DNA of 64,000 bases, taken from contig NZ_JBHSBN010000001.1 of the NCBI RefSeq assembly GCF_042650605.1, positions 248,001 to 312,000 on the forward strand, in the 5' to 3' direction. A program made the translations under genes and the position numbers. Source of the stretch: Micromonospora_J zhanjiangensis (GTDB lineage: Bacteria > Actinomycetota > Actinomycetes > Mycobacteriales > Micromonosporaceae). Positions 48,310-57,001 of this stretch are shown in pieces. The notes beneath the pieces were generated by a model. That model was given only the letters and a program-made list of their open reading frames with translations. It searched no databases and had not been told where the DNA came from. Numbering within the stretch: position 1 is the stretch's first letter; every line of letters starts with the position of its first letter.

Positions 48310-49383
48310 ATGAACCCCGGTCACTCTCCGGATGTGCCCGGGGTCGTCGTCGTGACCGGGGTCAGCCGGTATCTGGGCGCCCACGTCGCCGCCCGGCTCG
48401 CGGCGGAGCCCCGGGTCGGCCGGGTCGTCGGGCTGGACCCGCACGATCCGTCGCCGGAGTTGGCTTCCCTGCTGACCGGGATCGAGCGGATCAGGGCCGA
48501 CGCCGGCTCGGCGGGCACCGTGATCGCCGATCTCGGCGCCGAGGCGGTGGTGCACCTCGCTTTGGTCACCGCGCCGGAGAAGCAGCACGGCGGCCGGGCC
48601 GCCATGAAAGAGCAGAACGTCATCGGCACGATGCAGCTGCTCGCCGCCTGCCAGCGGGCCCCCCGGGTCCGCAAGCTGGTCGTCCGGTCGTCCACCGCGG
48701 CGTACGGTGCCTCGTTCCGCGACCCGGCGGTCTTCACCGAGGAAACCGAGCCGCGGGAGGTCCCCCGCGGCGGGTTCGCCCGGGACATCCTCGACATCGA
48801 GGGGTACGTCCGCGGCTTCCGCCGCCGCCGGCCGGACGTCACCGCCACGGTACTGCGGTTCGCGCCGTTCATCGGGTCGGCCGCCGACACCACGCTGACC
48901 CGCTATTTCTCCCAACCGGTCGTGCCCACCGTACTGGGCCGCGACCCCCGGCTGCAGTTCCTGCACATCGACGACGCGCTCGAGGTGCTGCACCGATCGG
49001 TGGTGGAGGACCACGGCGGCACCTACAACGTCGCCGGCGCGGGGGTGCTGGCGCTGTCCCAGGCGATCCGCCGGGCCGGTCGGATCGGCGTACCGGTCGT
49101 CGAGTTCGGGCTCTCCGGCGCCGCCGGGGTGGCCCGCACCCTCGGCATCGGCCGGTACGGATTGGACCAGGTCGACCTGATCGTGCACGGTCGGGTGGTG
49201 GATACCACCCGCCTGATCGACGAGTACGGCTTCGCGCCGCGTTCCACCGCCGAGGCGTTCTACGACTTCGTCCGGGCCCACTCCGGCCGTACCCTGCTGC
49301 GCGACGGCCAACTCGCGCAGGCGGAGCAGGCCGTGCTGGACGGCATCCGGCAGATCCGGGCAGCCGTCCAGGAGCGATCATGA
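48310..49383 (+). CDS. NAD-dependent epimerase/dehydratase
   Basis: A 357-aa extended SDR: VVVVTGVSRYLGAHVAARLAAEPRVGRVVGLDP (modified GxxGxxG), AVVHLALVTAP, KLVVRSSTAAYGASFRDPAVFTEE and then DILDIEGYV, where the usual YxxxK lacks an evident Tyr, so catalysis is uncertain. The second half carries LRFAPFIGSAADT and DPRLQFLHIDDALEVL. It corresponds to Rv0501 (called GalE2). ATGA overlap with the acyltransferase gene. Confidence 0.88.
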   Translation: MNPGHSPDVPGVVVVTGVSRYLGAHVAARLAAEPRVGRVVGLDPHDPSPELASLLTGIERIRADAGSAGTVIADLGAEAVVHLALVTAPEKQHGGRAAMKEQNVIGTMQLLAACQRAPRVRKLVVRSSTAAYGASFRDPAVFTEETEPREVPRGGFARDILDIEGYVRGFRRRRPDVTATVLRFAPFIGSAADTTLTRYFSQPVVPTVLGRDPRLQFLHIDDALEVLHRSVVEDHGGTYNVAGAGVLALSQAIRRAGRIGVPVVEFGLSGAAGVARTLGIGRYGLDQVDLIVHGRVVDTTRLIDEYGFAPRSTAEAFYDFVRAHSGRTLLRDGQLAQAEQAVLDGIRQIRAAVQERS

Positions 49384-50348
49384 GTGAACCCGGCCACAAC
49401 GGGCACCCGGTCGGACCCGTATCCGCGCGGGACGGAGCGCCGCCGGCGCACGCCAACGGGCACAAGCCGGTGGCCCGGCCGGCGCCTGCCGTGTCGGACC
49501 GGCCGGGCGACGTCTGGGACCGTCGGGTGGCGTCCGGGCTCGCCTTCCTGCGTCGCCGGCTGACCGGCCAGTACGAGGTCGACGAGTTCGGCTTCGATCC
49601 CGAGCTGACCGACCAGCTGTTCCACCCGGTGCTGCGCCGGCTCTACCGGGACTGGTTCCGGACCGAGGTCAGCGGGCTGGAGCACCTGCCGACGGACGGA
49701 CCCGGCCTGGTGGTGGCGAACCACTCCGGCACCGTCGCCCTGGACGCGTTGATCCTGTCGACCGCGGTGCACGACAGTCACCCGGCGCGTCGCTACCTGC
49801 GGCTGCTCGGCGCCGACCTGGTCTTCCGGATGCCGGTGGTGTCCGAGCTGGCCCGCAAGTCCGGCGGCACGGTGGCCTGCAACCCGGACGCCGAACGACT
49901 GCTGAACCGGGGCGAGCTGGTCGGGGTGTTCCCGGAGGGCTTCAAGGGGATCGGCAAGCTCTACTCCGAGCGCTACAAGCTGCAGCGGTTCGGCCGGGGC
50001 GGCTTCGTCTCCGCCGCGCTGCGTACCGGCACCCCGATCGTCCCGGTGGCGATCGTGGGGGCGGAGGAGACGTACCCGATGCTGGCCGACGTGAAGCCGC
50101 TGGCCCGGCTGCTCAAGCTGCCGTACTTCCCGGTGACGCCGACGTTCCCGTGGTTGGGGCCGCTCGGGATGGTGCCGCTGCCCAGCAAGTGGTTGATCGA
50201 ATTCTGCCCGCCGATCCCCACCGACCAGCTGACCGACCAGGCCGACGACCCGCTGGTCGTGTTCAACCTCGCCGACCAGGTGCGGGAGACCATCCAGCAG
50301 ACCCTGCACCGACTGCTGGAGCGCCGCCCGGACCCGTTCGGCCCGTGA
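49380..50348 (+). CDS. Lysophospholipid acyltransferase family protein
   Basis: A 322-aa PlsC-type acyltransferase. Block I is LVVANHSGTVALDALIL (NHx4D), block II near RLLGADLVFRMP, block III LVGVFPEGFKGIGKL and block IV TPIVPVAIVGAEE. There are 70 residues before the domain and no obvious membrane helix. It corresponds to Rv0502. Expected role: membrane phospholipid or glycolipid acylation, coupled by ATGA to the epimerase. Confidence 0.9.
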   Translation: MSEPGHNGHPVGPVSARDGAPPAHANGHKPVARPAPAVSDRPGDVWDRRVASGLAFLRRRLTGQYEVDEFGFDPELTDQLFHPVLRRLYRDWFRTEVSGLEHLPTDGPGLVVANHSGTVALDALILSTAVHDSHPARRYLRLLGADLVFRMPVVSELARKSGGTVACNPDAERLLNRGELVGVFPEGFKGIGKLYSERYKLQRFGRGGFVSAALRTGTPIVPVAIVGAEETYPMLADVKPLARLLKLPYFPVTPTFPWLGPLGMVPLPSKWLIEFCPPIPTDQLTDQADDPLVVFNLADQVRETIQQTLHRLLERRPDPFGP

Positions 50349-50461
50349 CCCGCCCCCCGACGCTGACCGCGACGCCTCGCCGGCGACCCCGGCCGCGATG
50401 CCTGGTCGGCGGCCCCGGCCGCGATGTCTGGTCGGCCGCCGGACCGCCCGGTCGGGCCGGG

Positions 50462-51373
50462 TCAGCTCGCCCGGCGGCGGCGGTGCAGTGCCAGTCCGGC
50501 GGACGCGGCGCCGGCCAGTAGCCCGGCCGCGACCGTCGACGGTACGGCGATCCGGGCGGCCCGGCGGACGGTCCGGAAGTCCCGTACCTCCCAGCCGTGG
50601 GACCGGGCCGCGCGCAACAGAGCGGGATCCGGGTTGACCGCGACCGACCGGCCGACGGTGGAGAGCATCGGGATGTCGTTGACGGAGTCGCTGTACGCGG
50701 TGCACCGGCTCAGGTCGAGGCCCTCGGCGGCGGCGAGCTGGGTGATCGCCTCGGCCTTGGCCGGGCCGTGCATCAGCTCGCCCACCAGCCGTCCGGTGTA
50801 CACGCCGTCGCGTATTTCGGCGACCGTGCCGATGGCGCCGGTCAGCCCCAACCGTTCCGCGATCACCCGGCCGATCTCGACCGGGGCGGCGCTGACCAGC
50901 CAGACCCGCTGCCCGGCGGCCAGATGGAGTTGGGCCAGCGCCCGGCTGCCGGCCCAGATCCGGGGCGCCATCAACTCGTCGAAGATCTCCGCGGTGAGCC
51001 GCTCGATGTCACCCACCCGCCAGCCCTCGACGAACGCCAGCGCCGCCTCCTTGGCGTTCGACATCGCGCCGGCGTGTTCGGTGGCGAGCAGCCGGAACCG
51101 TAGCTGCTGCCAGGCGAACCGGGCGAGGTCGGCGGCGGTGAAGTAGCGCCGGGCGGCCAACCCGCGGGCGAACCAGTAGAGCGAGGCGCCCTGCATCATC
51201 GTGTTGTCGACGTCGAAGAACGCGGCGGCCGAGTCATCCTGTCCGGCGGCACCGGGGGCCAGGTCGGTGGTGGCCCAACCGGTGGTGTGCCCGTGCCGGT
51301 CCGTGCTGACGGTCACCTTGCCGCTGCTGGCCAACGCCGGTCCCGCTCCGCTCGTCGGACGCCAGGTACGCAT
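50462..51373 (-). CDS. HAD-IB phosphatase (SerB-like)
   Basis: A 303-aa HAD-IB hydrolase: AAFFDVDNTMMQGAS (motif I DxDxT), VWLVSAAPVEIGRVIAERLG (motif II) and CTAYSDSVNDIPMLSTVG (motif IV DSxND). It resembles phosphoserine phosphatase-like Rv0505c (SerB1). A C-terminal hydrophobic helix (VPSTVAAGLLAGAASAGLAL) followed by HRRRRAS suggests membrane anchoring. TACCCT (plus 51380-51385) ends 6 nt before the ATG. Confidence 0.9.
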   Translation of the reverse strand: MRTWRPTSGAGPALASSGKVTVSTDRHGHTTGWATTDLAPGAAGQDDSAAAFFDVDNTMMQGASLYWFARGLAARRYFTAADLARFAWQQLRFRLLATEHAGAMSNAKEAALAFVEGWRVGDIERLTAEIFDELMAPRIWAGSRALAQLHLAAGQRVWLVSAAPVEIGRVIAERLGLTGAIGTVAEIRDGVYTGRLVGELMHGPAKAEAITQLAAAEGLDLSRCTAYSDSVNDIPMLSTVGRSVAVNPDPALLRAARSHGWEVRDFRTVRRAARIAVPSTVAAGLLAGAASAGLALHRRRRAS

Positions 51374-51493
51374 CCTGCGAGGGTATCCGGCCAGGTCGAC
51401 GGGCCGGTGACGGCCGGGAAACAATCCGTCGCCGGGGTGGGCCACGTGCGTCGGCGCGGCCCGACCCCGGCGACGGGCGGGAAACGGTACGGG

Positions 51494-52540
51494 TTATCCG
51501 CGGGGCTGCAGCGGTAGCGGCGGGGCCAACTTCTCCTGGTTGTCGTCGACCGGTTCCTGACTCTGGACGGCCGACGAGCCGGGCTGCTCGGTGCTGCGTT
51601 CCCGCCGGGGCTGGTTGCCGGAGCGGGGCGCGCTGGGCCGTTGGTCCGGCGTCGGGGTGCCAGGCTGACCCCCGGTCGGGGTCCGGGAGTCGGTGCAGGT
51701 GCGCGGCAGCGGCCCCAGCGCGTCGGCGCGGACCGACTGCTCCGCACCGCAGGTGAGGCCGGCACGCAGCCCGTCGGCCCGGTTCCTGATCTGGTCGAGT
51801 AGGGCGAGCGAGTCGGTCACCCGTTCCCGCTCGACCGGGCCGGCGCCGTTCAGCAGGGCGCCCACCTGGGCCCGGTGCCCGGCCACGAAGCCGCCGAGGG
51901 CGTCGAGCGCCGCCGCCTCGTGCCGCTGGACCGCGGCCGTGGTGAGCAGCTTGACGCCGTAGCGGGTGTCGGCGTCCATGTCGTCGAGCACGGCGGCGAA
52001 GCCGACCGCGTCGCCGCGGACCACCACCGCCTCGGCGAGCCTGGTCCGGGCGAAGTTCAGGAAGAGTTGTCCACGGCTCAGGTCGGAGGTGGCAAGCGCC
52101 AACTGGGCCCGCTCGGTGGACCGCTTCATCCCGTACAGCGGGTCGCCGGGGACGGCGTTCTCGCTGGCCGCCGACATTCCGGAGACGGCCACCGCACCGG
52201 CCGCGATGCCGATCAGGATCGCGCCCCGGGCCCGGGTACGCGAGCTGTTCAGCGACCCGCGACGGGTGCCCCGGGTGGCCGGGTCCGGATCGGCCGTCGC
52301 GGTGGCACCGATGCCGTCCCGTTCCGCGGCGGCCATCAACACCGCCCGCAGGCCGGTACGGAACTCGGGCTCGACAGTCACCTCGGGTCGGGCCGCCCGT
52401 ATCCGGTGTCCGACCGCCACCAACTCGGCCAGCTCGTTGTCGACGTGGGATCGAACGCGGTGGCGACGGACGCCGTCGGCTTCGTTGAGCAGATGCGCGA
52501 AGCGCTCGGCGCGCCGGCGGTAGAAAGTTGGAGTTGTCAC
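51494..52540 (-). CDS. DUF5667 / RsbN-like anti-sigma candidate
   Basis: A 348-aa protein. The N-terminal helical region (RRRAERFAHLLNEADG; FRTGLRAVLMAAAERD) is followed by one membrane helix (GAILIGIAAGAVAVSGMSAAS) and the DUF5667 motif AVPGDPLYGMKRSTERAQLALA. The Pro/Ser-rich tail contains two Cys. In Streptomyces, the gene after bldN encodes RsbN, the membrane anti-sigma factor with this layout, so this is probably its counterpart. GGGAGG lies 8 nt before GTG 52540. Confidence 0.78.
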   Translation of the reverse strand: MTTPTFYRRRAERFAHLLNEADGVRRHRVRSHVDNELAELVAVGHRIRAARPEVTVEPEFRTGLRAVLMAAAERDGIGATATADPDPATRGTRRGSLNSSRTRARGAILIGIAAGAVAVSGMSAASENAVPGDPLYGMKRSTERAQLALATSDLSRGQLFLNFARTRLAEAVVVRGDAVGFAAVLDDMDADTRYGVKLLTTAAVQRHEAAALDALGGFVAGHRAQVGALLNGAGPVERERVTDSLALLDQIRNRADGLRAGLTCGAEQSVRADALGPLPRTCTDSRTPTGGQPGTPTPDQRPSAPRSGNQPRRERSTEQPGSSAVQSQEPVDDNQEKLAPPLPLQPRG

Positions 52541-52712
52541 CGCCGGCACCTCCCTTCGCTGGTCACGGCCATCCGGCCGGCATCGGTTACCGGCCGGGGC
52601 GACGGGGAGTTCGAGCCCTGTGCGCAACCACAACGGTTTCGGAGCGGGGGACGCGGCGCCCGACCCTCTCGGGGTTCGCGGGAGACCGGGCCAACCACCC
52701 GTCGTACCCGGA

Positions 52713-52741
52713 CAAACGGTCGGTGGGCCGGAGCGGTTACG
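52713..52741 (-). promoter_or_regulatory. Candidate BldN-type promoter for the RsbN-like gene
   Basis: On the minus strand CGTAAC (plus 52736-52741) is followed after 17 nt by CGTTTG (52713-52718). The Streptomyces BldN consensus as I remember it is CGTAAC with CGTTGA about 16 nt downstream. The -35 match is exact and the -10 is 4 of 6. Transcription would give a leader of roughly 165 nt. Confidence 0.35.
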
Positions 52742-52795
52742 GGCGGGTCAACTTACCGCCGGACAACCGTGACAGACGTCACCGGCACGGGCAGG

Positions 52796-53773
52796 TCAGG
52801 GCTGGAAGCCGTCCGGCAGCAACCGGGCGAGCGCGCGGACCGCGCGGTACTGCAGCGCCTTGATCGCTCCCTCGTTCTTGCCCATCGCCCGGGCCGTCTC
52901 GGCGACCGAGAACCCCTGCAGGAACCGCAGCACGATGCACTCCTGCTGCTCCGGGTTGAGCCGCTTCACCGCCGACAACAGCGCCACGTTGGTGATGTGC
53001 TCGACCACGGCGGCCTCCGGGCTGCCCTCCGGTCCGCGGTCCTCGCGTTCGGCGTCGAGCACGTCCCCGGTGGTGACCTCCAACCGGTAGCGACCCGACT
53101 TGAAGTGGTCGGCCACCAGGTTGCGGGCGATCGTCACCAGCCAGGCGCCGAGGTCCCGCCCCTGCCAGGTGAAGCTGCCGATCCGCTTCAGGGCCCGTAG
53201 GAAGGTGTCCGAGGTGAGGTCCTCGGCGAGTTGCCGGTTGCCGACCCGGAAGTACACGAACCGGAAGACCGTGTCGACGTACCGGTCGTAGAGCAGGCCG
53301 AAGGCCTCGGCCTCGCCGGCCTGGGCCCGCTCGACCAGCGTCCAGACCTCGGTGGCCGGATCGGACGGGTCCGGTCGGTCCGGATAGCCGCTCGGCGGGC
53401 CGGCCGAGGGTGGCTCCTCCCGGTCCGCGATGACCGGGAGGATCGTGGTCTCCGCGTTCGACGCCTCGGGCCGGTCCTTGTCGGCAGTTGGGGGGTGGCC
53501 GGCCGGCGGCTGCGCCGGCATCGCCGGTCGGGCCGGCGATGCCACCCGGCCGTTGCCGAGTGGCTTGGCGTTGGCGCCCGGCGTGTGGCGTACCGGGGTC
53601 TCGTTCTGGTGCGGTCGGTTGCGTACCCGTCTGGATCCGCCGTCGTCGCGCACCGCCAGGCTGACCATGTCGTCGACCGACGCGCGTAACTGGCCGAGCC
53701 CTTCGCCGAGTGGCCGGCGCGCGGCCGGCACCTCACCGTTGATCAGACCGTCACCGTAGACGTGTGAAGTCAC
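52796..53773 (-). CDS. ECF sigma factor, BldN-like
   Basis: A 325-aa sigma factor. A long N-terminal extension of about 140 residues (Pro/Arg-rich, poorly conserved) precedes region 2 (AFGLLYDRYVDTVFRFVYFRVGNRQLAEDLTSDTFLRALKRI) and region 4 (LNPEQQECIVLRFLQGFSVAETARAMGKNEGAIKALQYRAVRAL). Streptomyces BldN likewise has an N-terminal extension that is removed. Expected role: morphological development. GGGGAGGG lies just before GTG 53773, which overlaps an upstream small ORF. Confidence 0.85.
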   Translation of the reverse strand: MTSHVYGDGLINGEVPAARRPLGEGLGQLRASVDDMVSLAVRDDGGSRRVRNRPHQNETPVRHTPGANAKPLGNGRVASPARPAMPAQPPAGHPPTADKDRPEASNAETTILPVIADREEPPSAGPPSGYPDRPDPSDPATEVWTLVERAQAGEAEAFGLLYDRYVDTVFRFVYFRVGNRQLAEDLTSDTFLRALKRIGSFTWQGRDLGAWLVTIARNLVADHFKSGRYRLEVTTGDVLDAEREDRGPEGSPEAAVVEHITNVALLSAVKRLNPEQQECIVLRFLQGFSVAETARAMGKNEGAIKALQYRAVRALARLLPDGFQP

Positions 53774-53940
53774 AGGCCCTCCCCGACCGGACCGCCTCCG
53801 GACAGGACCGGCTGGCCGGTCCCGCCCGTGGCGGCGAAGCGGCGTGGTCCCCGGTGGGCGTACTGGCCCACGGCGGGGGTGGGGCGTGCCGGCCGGCGGC
53901 ACGCACCCATGAGGTGCTGGTGCAGTGCTCTGACAGGCAC
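53770..53940 (-). CDS. 56-aa coupled ORF upstream of the BldN-like sigma gene
   Basis: GTG 53940 is preceded by GAGGAGG at 5 nt, and the TGA (plus 53770-53772) overlaps the sigma GTG as GTGA. The product begins VPVRALHQHLMGACRRPARP and ends GGGPVGEGL: basic, with a single Cys and no known domain. The strong ribosome-binding site and exact overlap suggest it is translated and sets sigma-factor synthesis. Confidence 0.5.
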   Translation of the reverse strand: MPVRALHQHLMGACRRPARPTPAVGQYAHRGPRRFAATGGTGQPVLSGGGPVGEGL

Positions 53941-54037
53941 GGCGGCCTCCTCGGGCTGAGGGGTGTCGACTCACGCCAAGCCGGGTGGGCCGACCCGAGT
54001 GATGATAGGGCCAACGTCACCCATGTGTGGTGGGTCC

Positions 54038-54052
54038 ATTACACAGAGCCAA
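54038..54052. promoter_or_regulatory. Candidate BldD box upstream of the BldN-like gene
   Basis: ATTACACAGAGCCAA matches the BldD consensus nTnACnC(A/T)GnGTnAn, as I remember it, at all but one fixed position. In Streptomyces, BldD represses bldN. It lies about 100 bp upstream of the small coupled ORF, in the 433-bp gap 53941-54373. That gap otherwise holds AT-rich promoter-like sequence and the hairpin at 54155-54185. Confidence 0.35.
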
Positions 54053-54154
54053 AGTTTTTCCCGAATTCACGCGGGGACGCCGCACGCTTTGTGCGTTGTC
54101 GGATGCCGGACAGTCGGCAAAATGGAGAGTTTTACCAGCGTGGGGGAGCACGAA

Positions 54155-54185
54155 ACGCCGGGGGAGCGGCGCGGCTCCCCGGCGT
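54155..54185. terminator. Hairpin in the divergent sigma/acyl-CoA ligase gap
   Basis: ACGCCGGGGGAGC and GCTCCCCGGCGT pair with one bulged G around GGCGCG. Both flanking genes point away from it, so it is not a simple 3' terminator; it could be a leader structure for one of them. Confidence 0.45.
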
Positions 54186-54373
54186 GTCGGGAACGGTAGC
54201 TATCGATGCCTCGGTGGTCGCCGTCCCTGGCTCAAACCCCGGTCCCATCGACGGTACCGCCGGGATCCGGCACCCGTCGAGAGCCGGCGGCGAACGAAGT
54301 GCAAATTGCCGATGAATGCCACCCCCGGGTCGCGGGCGGCGCGGGCGGACCGGCTGTGCCAGACTCGGCGACC

Positions 54374-56059
54374 GTGCAGCAACGACCTGGTGTTCCCGCC
54401 GCGGAGCCGGACCGGACGCTCGCCGACCGGGTCCGCCGCGCCGCGCTCGACCGGCCCGACCGTCCGGCGCTGATCTGGTACGACCGGACCATCACCTGGT
54501 CCGAGCTGGACGACGCGGTCGACCGGGTGGCCGCCGCGCTGGCCGCCCACGCGCCGCCGACCGGGGACCACCCGGCCCGGATCGCCGTCGCGCTGCCCAA
54601 CTCGCCCGACTTCGCGGTCGCCTTCTTCGCCATCCTGCGGGCCGGGTTGGTCGCGGTGCCGGTGAACCCCGGCTTCACCCCGCCCGAACTGCGCCACGTG
54701 CTGTCCGACTCGGGCGCGTCGGTGCTGATCGGCACGGACCGGGTGTGCGACGTCGTCGCCGGGCTGCGGTCCGAGCTGCCCGCCCTGACCACCGTGCTCG
54801 GCAGTCTGCCGACGGGCGTCGACGGCGTCCGGGCCGAGCCGGTCCCGGTTGACCGGGAGGCACTGGCCCTGTTGCTCTACACCTCGGGCACCGAGGGCCG
54901 GCCGAAGGGCGCCATGCTGTCGCACCGCGCGCTGCTGGCCAACCACGAACAGATCGACCGGATCGAACCGACGGTGCTCGGCTCGGACGACACCGCCCTG
55001 CTGGCCCTGCCGTTCTTCCACGCGTACGGGTTGAACAGCGGGCTCGGCGCGGTCGCGTACCACGGCGCCTGCGGCGTCCTGGTCGAGCGGTTCGACCCGG
55101 GCGAGGCGCTGTCGGTGATCGCCCGGCATCAGGTCACGGTGCTGGTCGGCGTGCCCTCCATGTTCCTGGGCTGGTCCCTGCTGCCGGACCTCGACGAGGC
55201 GATGGCCACCGTCCGGGTGGCGGTGTGCGGCGCGGCGCCGCTGGAGAACAGCACCGCGAGCCGGTTCACCGAGGCGACCCGGCACCCGGTCTTCGTCGGC
55301 TACGGACTGACCGAAACCGCCCCGGTGCTCACCTCGACGCTGGTCAGTCCGGTCGCCAAGGCCGGCTCGATCGGCCGGGCGATTCCCGGTGTCGAGGTCC
55401 GCCTGGTCGCCGCCGCCGGGGAGACCGTCTGGGCCGGCGCCGACACCGGTCCCGGGTACGACGACCCGGACGAGCCCTACCTCGACCTGGAGTCGGCCGG
55501 CACCGACCCGGGCGAGATCGTCGTGCGTGGCGCGAACCTGTTCTCCGGCTACTGGCCGGACGGGCGGGGCGGTCCCGACCCGGCGGGCTGGTGGGCGACG
55601 GGCGACATCGCGTACGCGGACGCCGACGGCGATCTGTTCCTGGTCGACCGGCTGGGCGAACTGATCCTGGTGAACGGCTTCAACGTCTATCCGCACGAGG
55701 TCGAACTGGCGATCGAGGCACACCCGGGCATCGCCGAGTCGGCCGTGGTGGGTATCCCCCACCCGTACACCGGACAGACCGTCAAGGCGTACGCCGTCCG
55801 GGTGCCCGGCGCCGCGGTCGGTGCGGAGGAGTTGCTGGAGCACTGCGAGCGCAACCTGGCCCGGTTCAAGTGCCCCACGGCCGTGGAGTTCGTGGCGGAA
55901 CTGCCGCACTCGGCCATCGGCAAGGTCCGCAAGACGATGCTCCGGACCGGTACGACCGGCGCCCCGGGACCGGCCGGCGACCCGGGACCGGCCGATGCTC
56001 CCGCGATGCCGGTCGGCGGGCCGGCGACCGAGCCCACGGAGGTGCCCGATGCCCGGTGA
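54374..56059 (+). CDS. AMP-binding acyl-CoA synthetase
   Basis: A 561-aa ANL-superfamily ligase. A3 is LLLYTSGTEGRPKGAMLSHRALLAN; then LPFFHAYGLNSG, FVGYGLTETAPVLTST (A5), GWWATGDIAYADADGDLFLVDR (A7) and GELILVNGFNVYPHEVE; the catalytic Lys lies in HSAIGKVRKTMLR. It is predicted to activate a fatty or aromatic acid to its CoA ester. GTG 54374 is chosen because CAGACT ends 8 nt upstream; GTG 54356 is the alternative. It overlaps the glutaredoxin gene by 11 nt. Confidence 0.9.
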   Translation: MQQRPGVPAAEPDRTLADRVRRAALDRPDRPALIWYDRTITWSELDDAVDRVAAALAAHAPPTGDHPARIAVALPNSPDFAVAFFAILRAGLVAVPVNPGFTPPELRHVLSDSGASVLIGTDRVCDVVAGLRSELPALTTVLGSLPTGVDGVRAEPVPVDREALALLLYTSGTEGRPKGAMLSHRALLANHEQIDRIEPTVLGSDDTALLALPFFHAYGLNSGLGAVAYHGACGVLVERFDPGEALSVIARHQVTVLVGVPSMFLGWSLLPDLDEAMATVRVAVCGAAPLENSTASRFTEATRHPVFVGYGLTETAPVLTSTLVSPVAKAGSIGRAIPGVEVRLVAAAGETVWAGADTGPGYDDPDEPYLDLESAGTDPGEIVVRGANLFSGYWPDGRGGPDPAGWWATGDIAYADADGDLFLVDRLGELILVNGFNVYPHEVELAIEAHPGIAESAVVGIPHPYTGQTVKAYAVRVPGAAVGAEELLEHCERNLARFKCPTAVEFVAELPHSAIGKVRKTMLRTGTTGAPGPAGDPGPADAPAMPVGGPATEPTEVPDAR

Positions 56060-56309
56060 CCCGCGGCTGACCCTGATCACCCGGCCCGGCTGCCACCTGT
56101 GCGAGGTGGCCAGGGAGGCGATTGACCGGGTGGTCGCCGTGACCGGCGACCGCTGGGTGGAGGTGGACGTCACCGGGGACCTGGAGCTGGAACGGGAGTA
56201 CGGCGACCGGCTGCCGGTGGTGCTGCTCGACGGTCGGGAACACGGCTACTGGCGGGTCGAGGAGGACCGGCTGCTGCGCGATCTGACCGCGCCCCACGGC
56301 GGCCGGTGA
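56049..56309 (+). CDS. Glutaredoxin-like protein
   Basis: An 86-aa thioredoxin-fold protein: LTLITRPGCHLCEVAREAIDRV (redox CHLC near residue 16) and the cis-Pro region DRLPVVLLDGREHGYW. It corresponds to Rv0508. It probably works with mycothiol or a mycoredoxin system. It begins inside the ligase gene. Confidence 0.88.
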   Translation: MPGDPRLTLITRPGCHLCEVAREAIDRVVAVTGDRWVEVDVTGDLELEREYGDRLPVVLLDGREHGYWRVEEDRLLRDLTAPHGGR

Positions 56310-56350
56310 CCGGTTCCCGCCGCCCGGCCGGACGGGCGTAGGGTGCCCGG

Positions 56351-57001
56351 GTGACCTCCGCGCGCGACCACCTCGTCTGGGACTGGAACGGCACCCTGCT
56401 CAACGACCTCAGCCTGGTGGTGACCTCGACCAACGCCGCGTTCGCCAGCGTCGGGTCGGTCACCGTCTCGGCACAGGAGCACCGGGTACGGTTCCGCCGG
56501 CCGGTCTCCGACTACTACGCCGAGGTGCTGGGCCGGGCGGTGGACGCCGAGGAGTTCGGCCGGCTCGACAAGATCTTCCATGACGCGTACCGGATCGGCC
56601 TGACCAACTGCGAACTGGCCGACGACGCCGTCACCGCGATGCGCGCCTGGACCGGCACCCAGTCGCTGCTGTCCATGTGGTTCCATGACGAACTGGTGCC
56701 GACGGTGGCGGGCTACGGACTGACCGAACAGTTCGTCCGGGTGGACGGCCTGCGGGCCAGCCTCGGCGGCGGCCCGAAGGCCGAGCATCTGGCCGAGCAC
56801 CTTGCGGCGATCGGGGTGGACGGCGCGTCGACCGTGCTGATCGGCGACTCGATCGACGACGCCGACGCCGCCACGGCGGCGGGTGCCCGGTGCGTGCTCT
56901 ACACCGGCGGGTTCACCGATCCGGACCGGCTGCGCGCGGCCGGACACCCGGTCGCCGACACCCTGACCGAGGCCGTCCGGTTGGCCGCCACCCTGCGTTG
57001 A
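56351..57001 (+). CDS. HAD-family hydrolase
   Basis: A 216-aa HAD-IA phosphatase: LVWDWNGTLLND (motif I), the cap domain, SLLSMWFHDELVPTVAGYGL and TVLIGDSIDDADAATAAGARCVLYTGGF (motif IV). It resembles phosphoglycolate phosphatase/PpaX types; the DWNGT variant is common in this group. TAGGGT ends 6 nt before the GTG. Its TGA lies within the right end of the adjoining IS605-type relic. Confidence 0.85.
   Translation: MTSARDHLVWDWNGTLLNDLSLVVTSTNAAFASVGSVTVSAQEHRVRFRRPVSDYYAEVLGRAVDAEEFGRLDKIFHDAYRIGLTNCELADDAVTAMRAWTGTQSLLSMWFHDELVPTVAGYGLTEQFVRVDGLRASLGGGPKAEHLAEHLAAIGVDGASTVLIGDSIDDADAATAAGARCVLYTGGFTDPDRLRAAGHPVADTLTEAVRLAATLR

Noticed and set aside
56351..57001. HAD motif I reading DWNGT instead of DxDGT
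   Set aside because: This variant is common in actinobacterial HAD-IA proteins; motif IV is intact.
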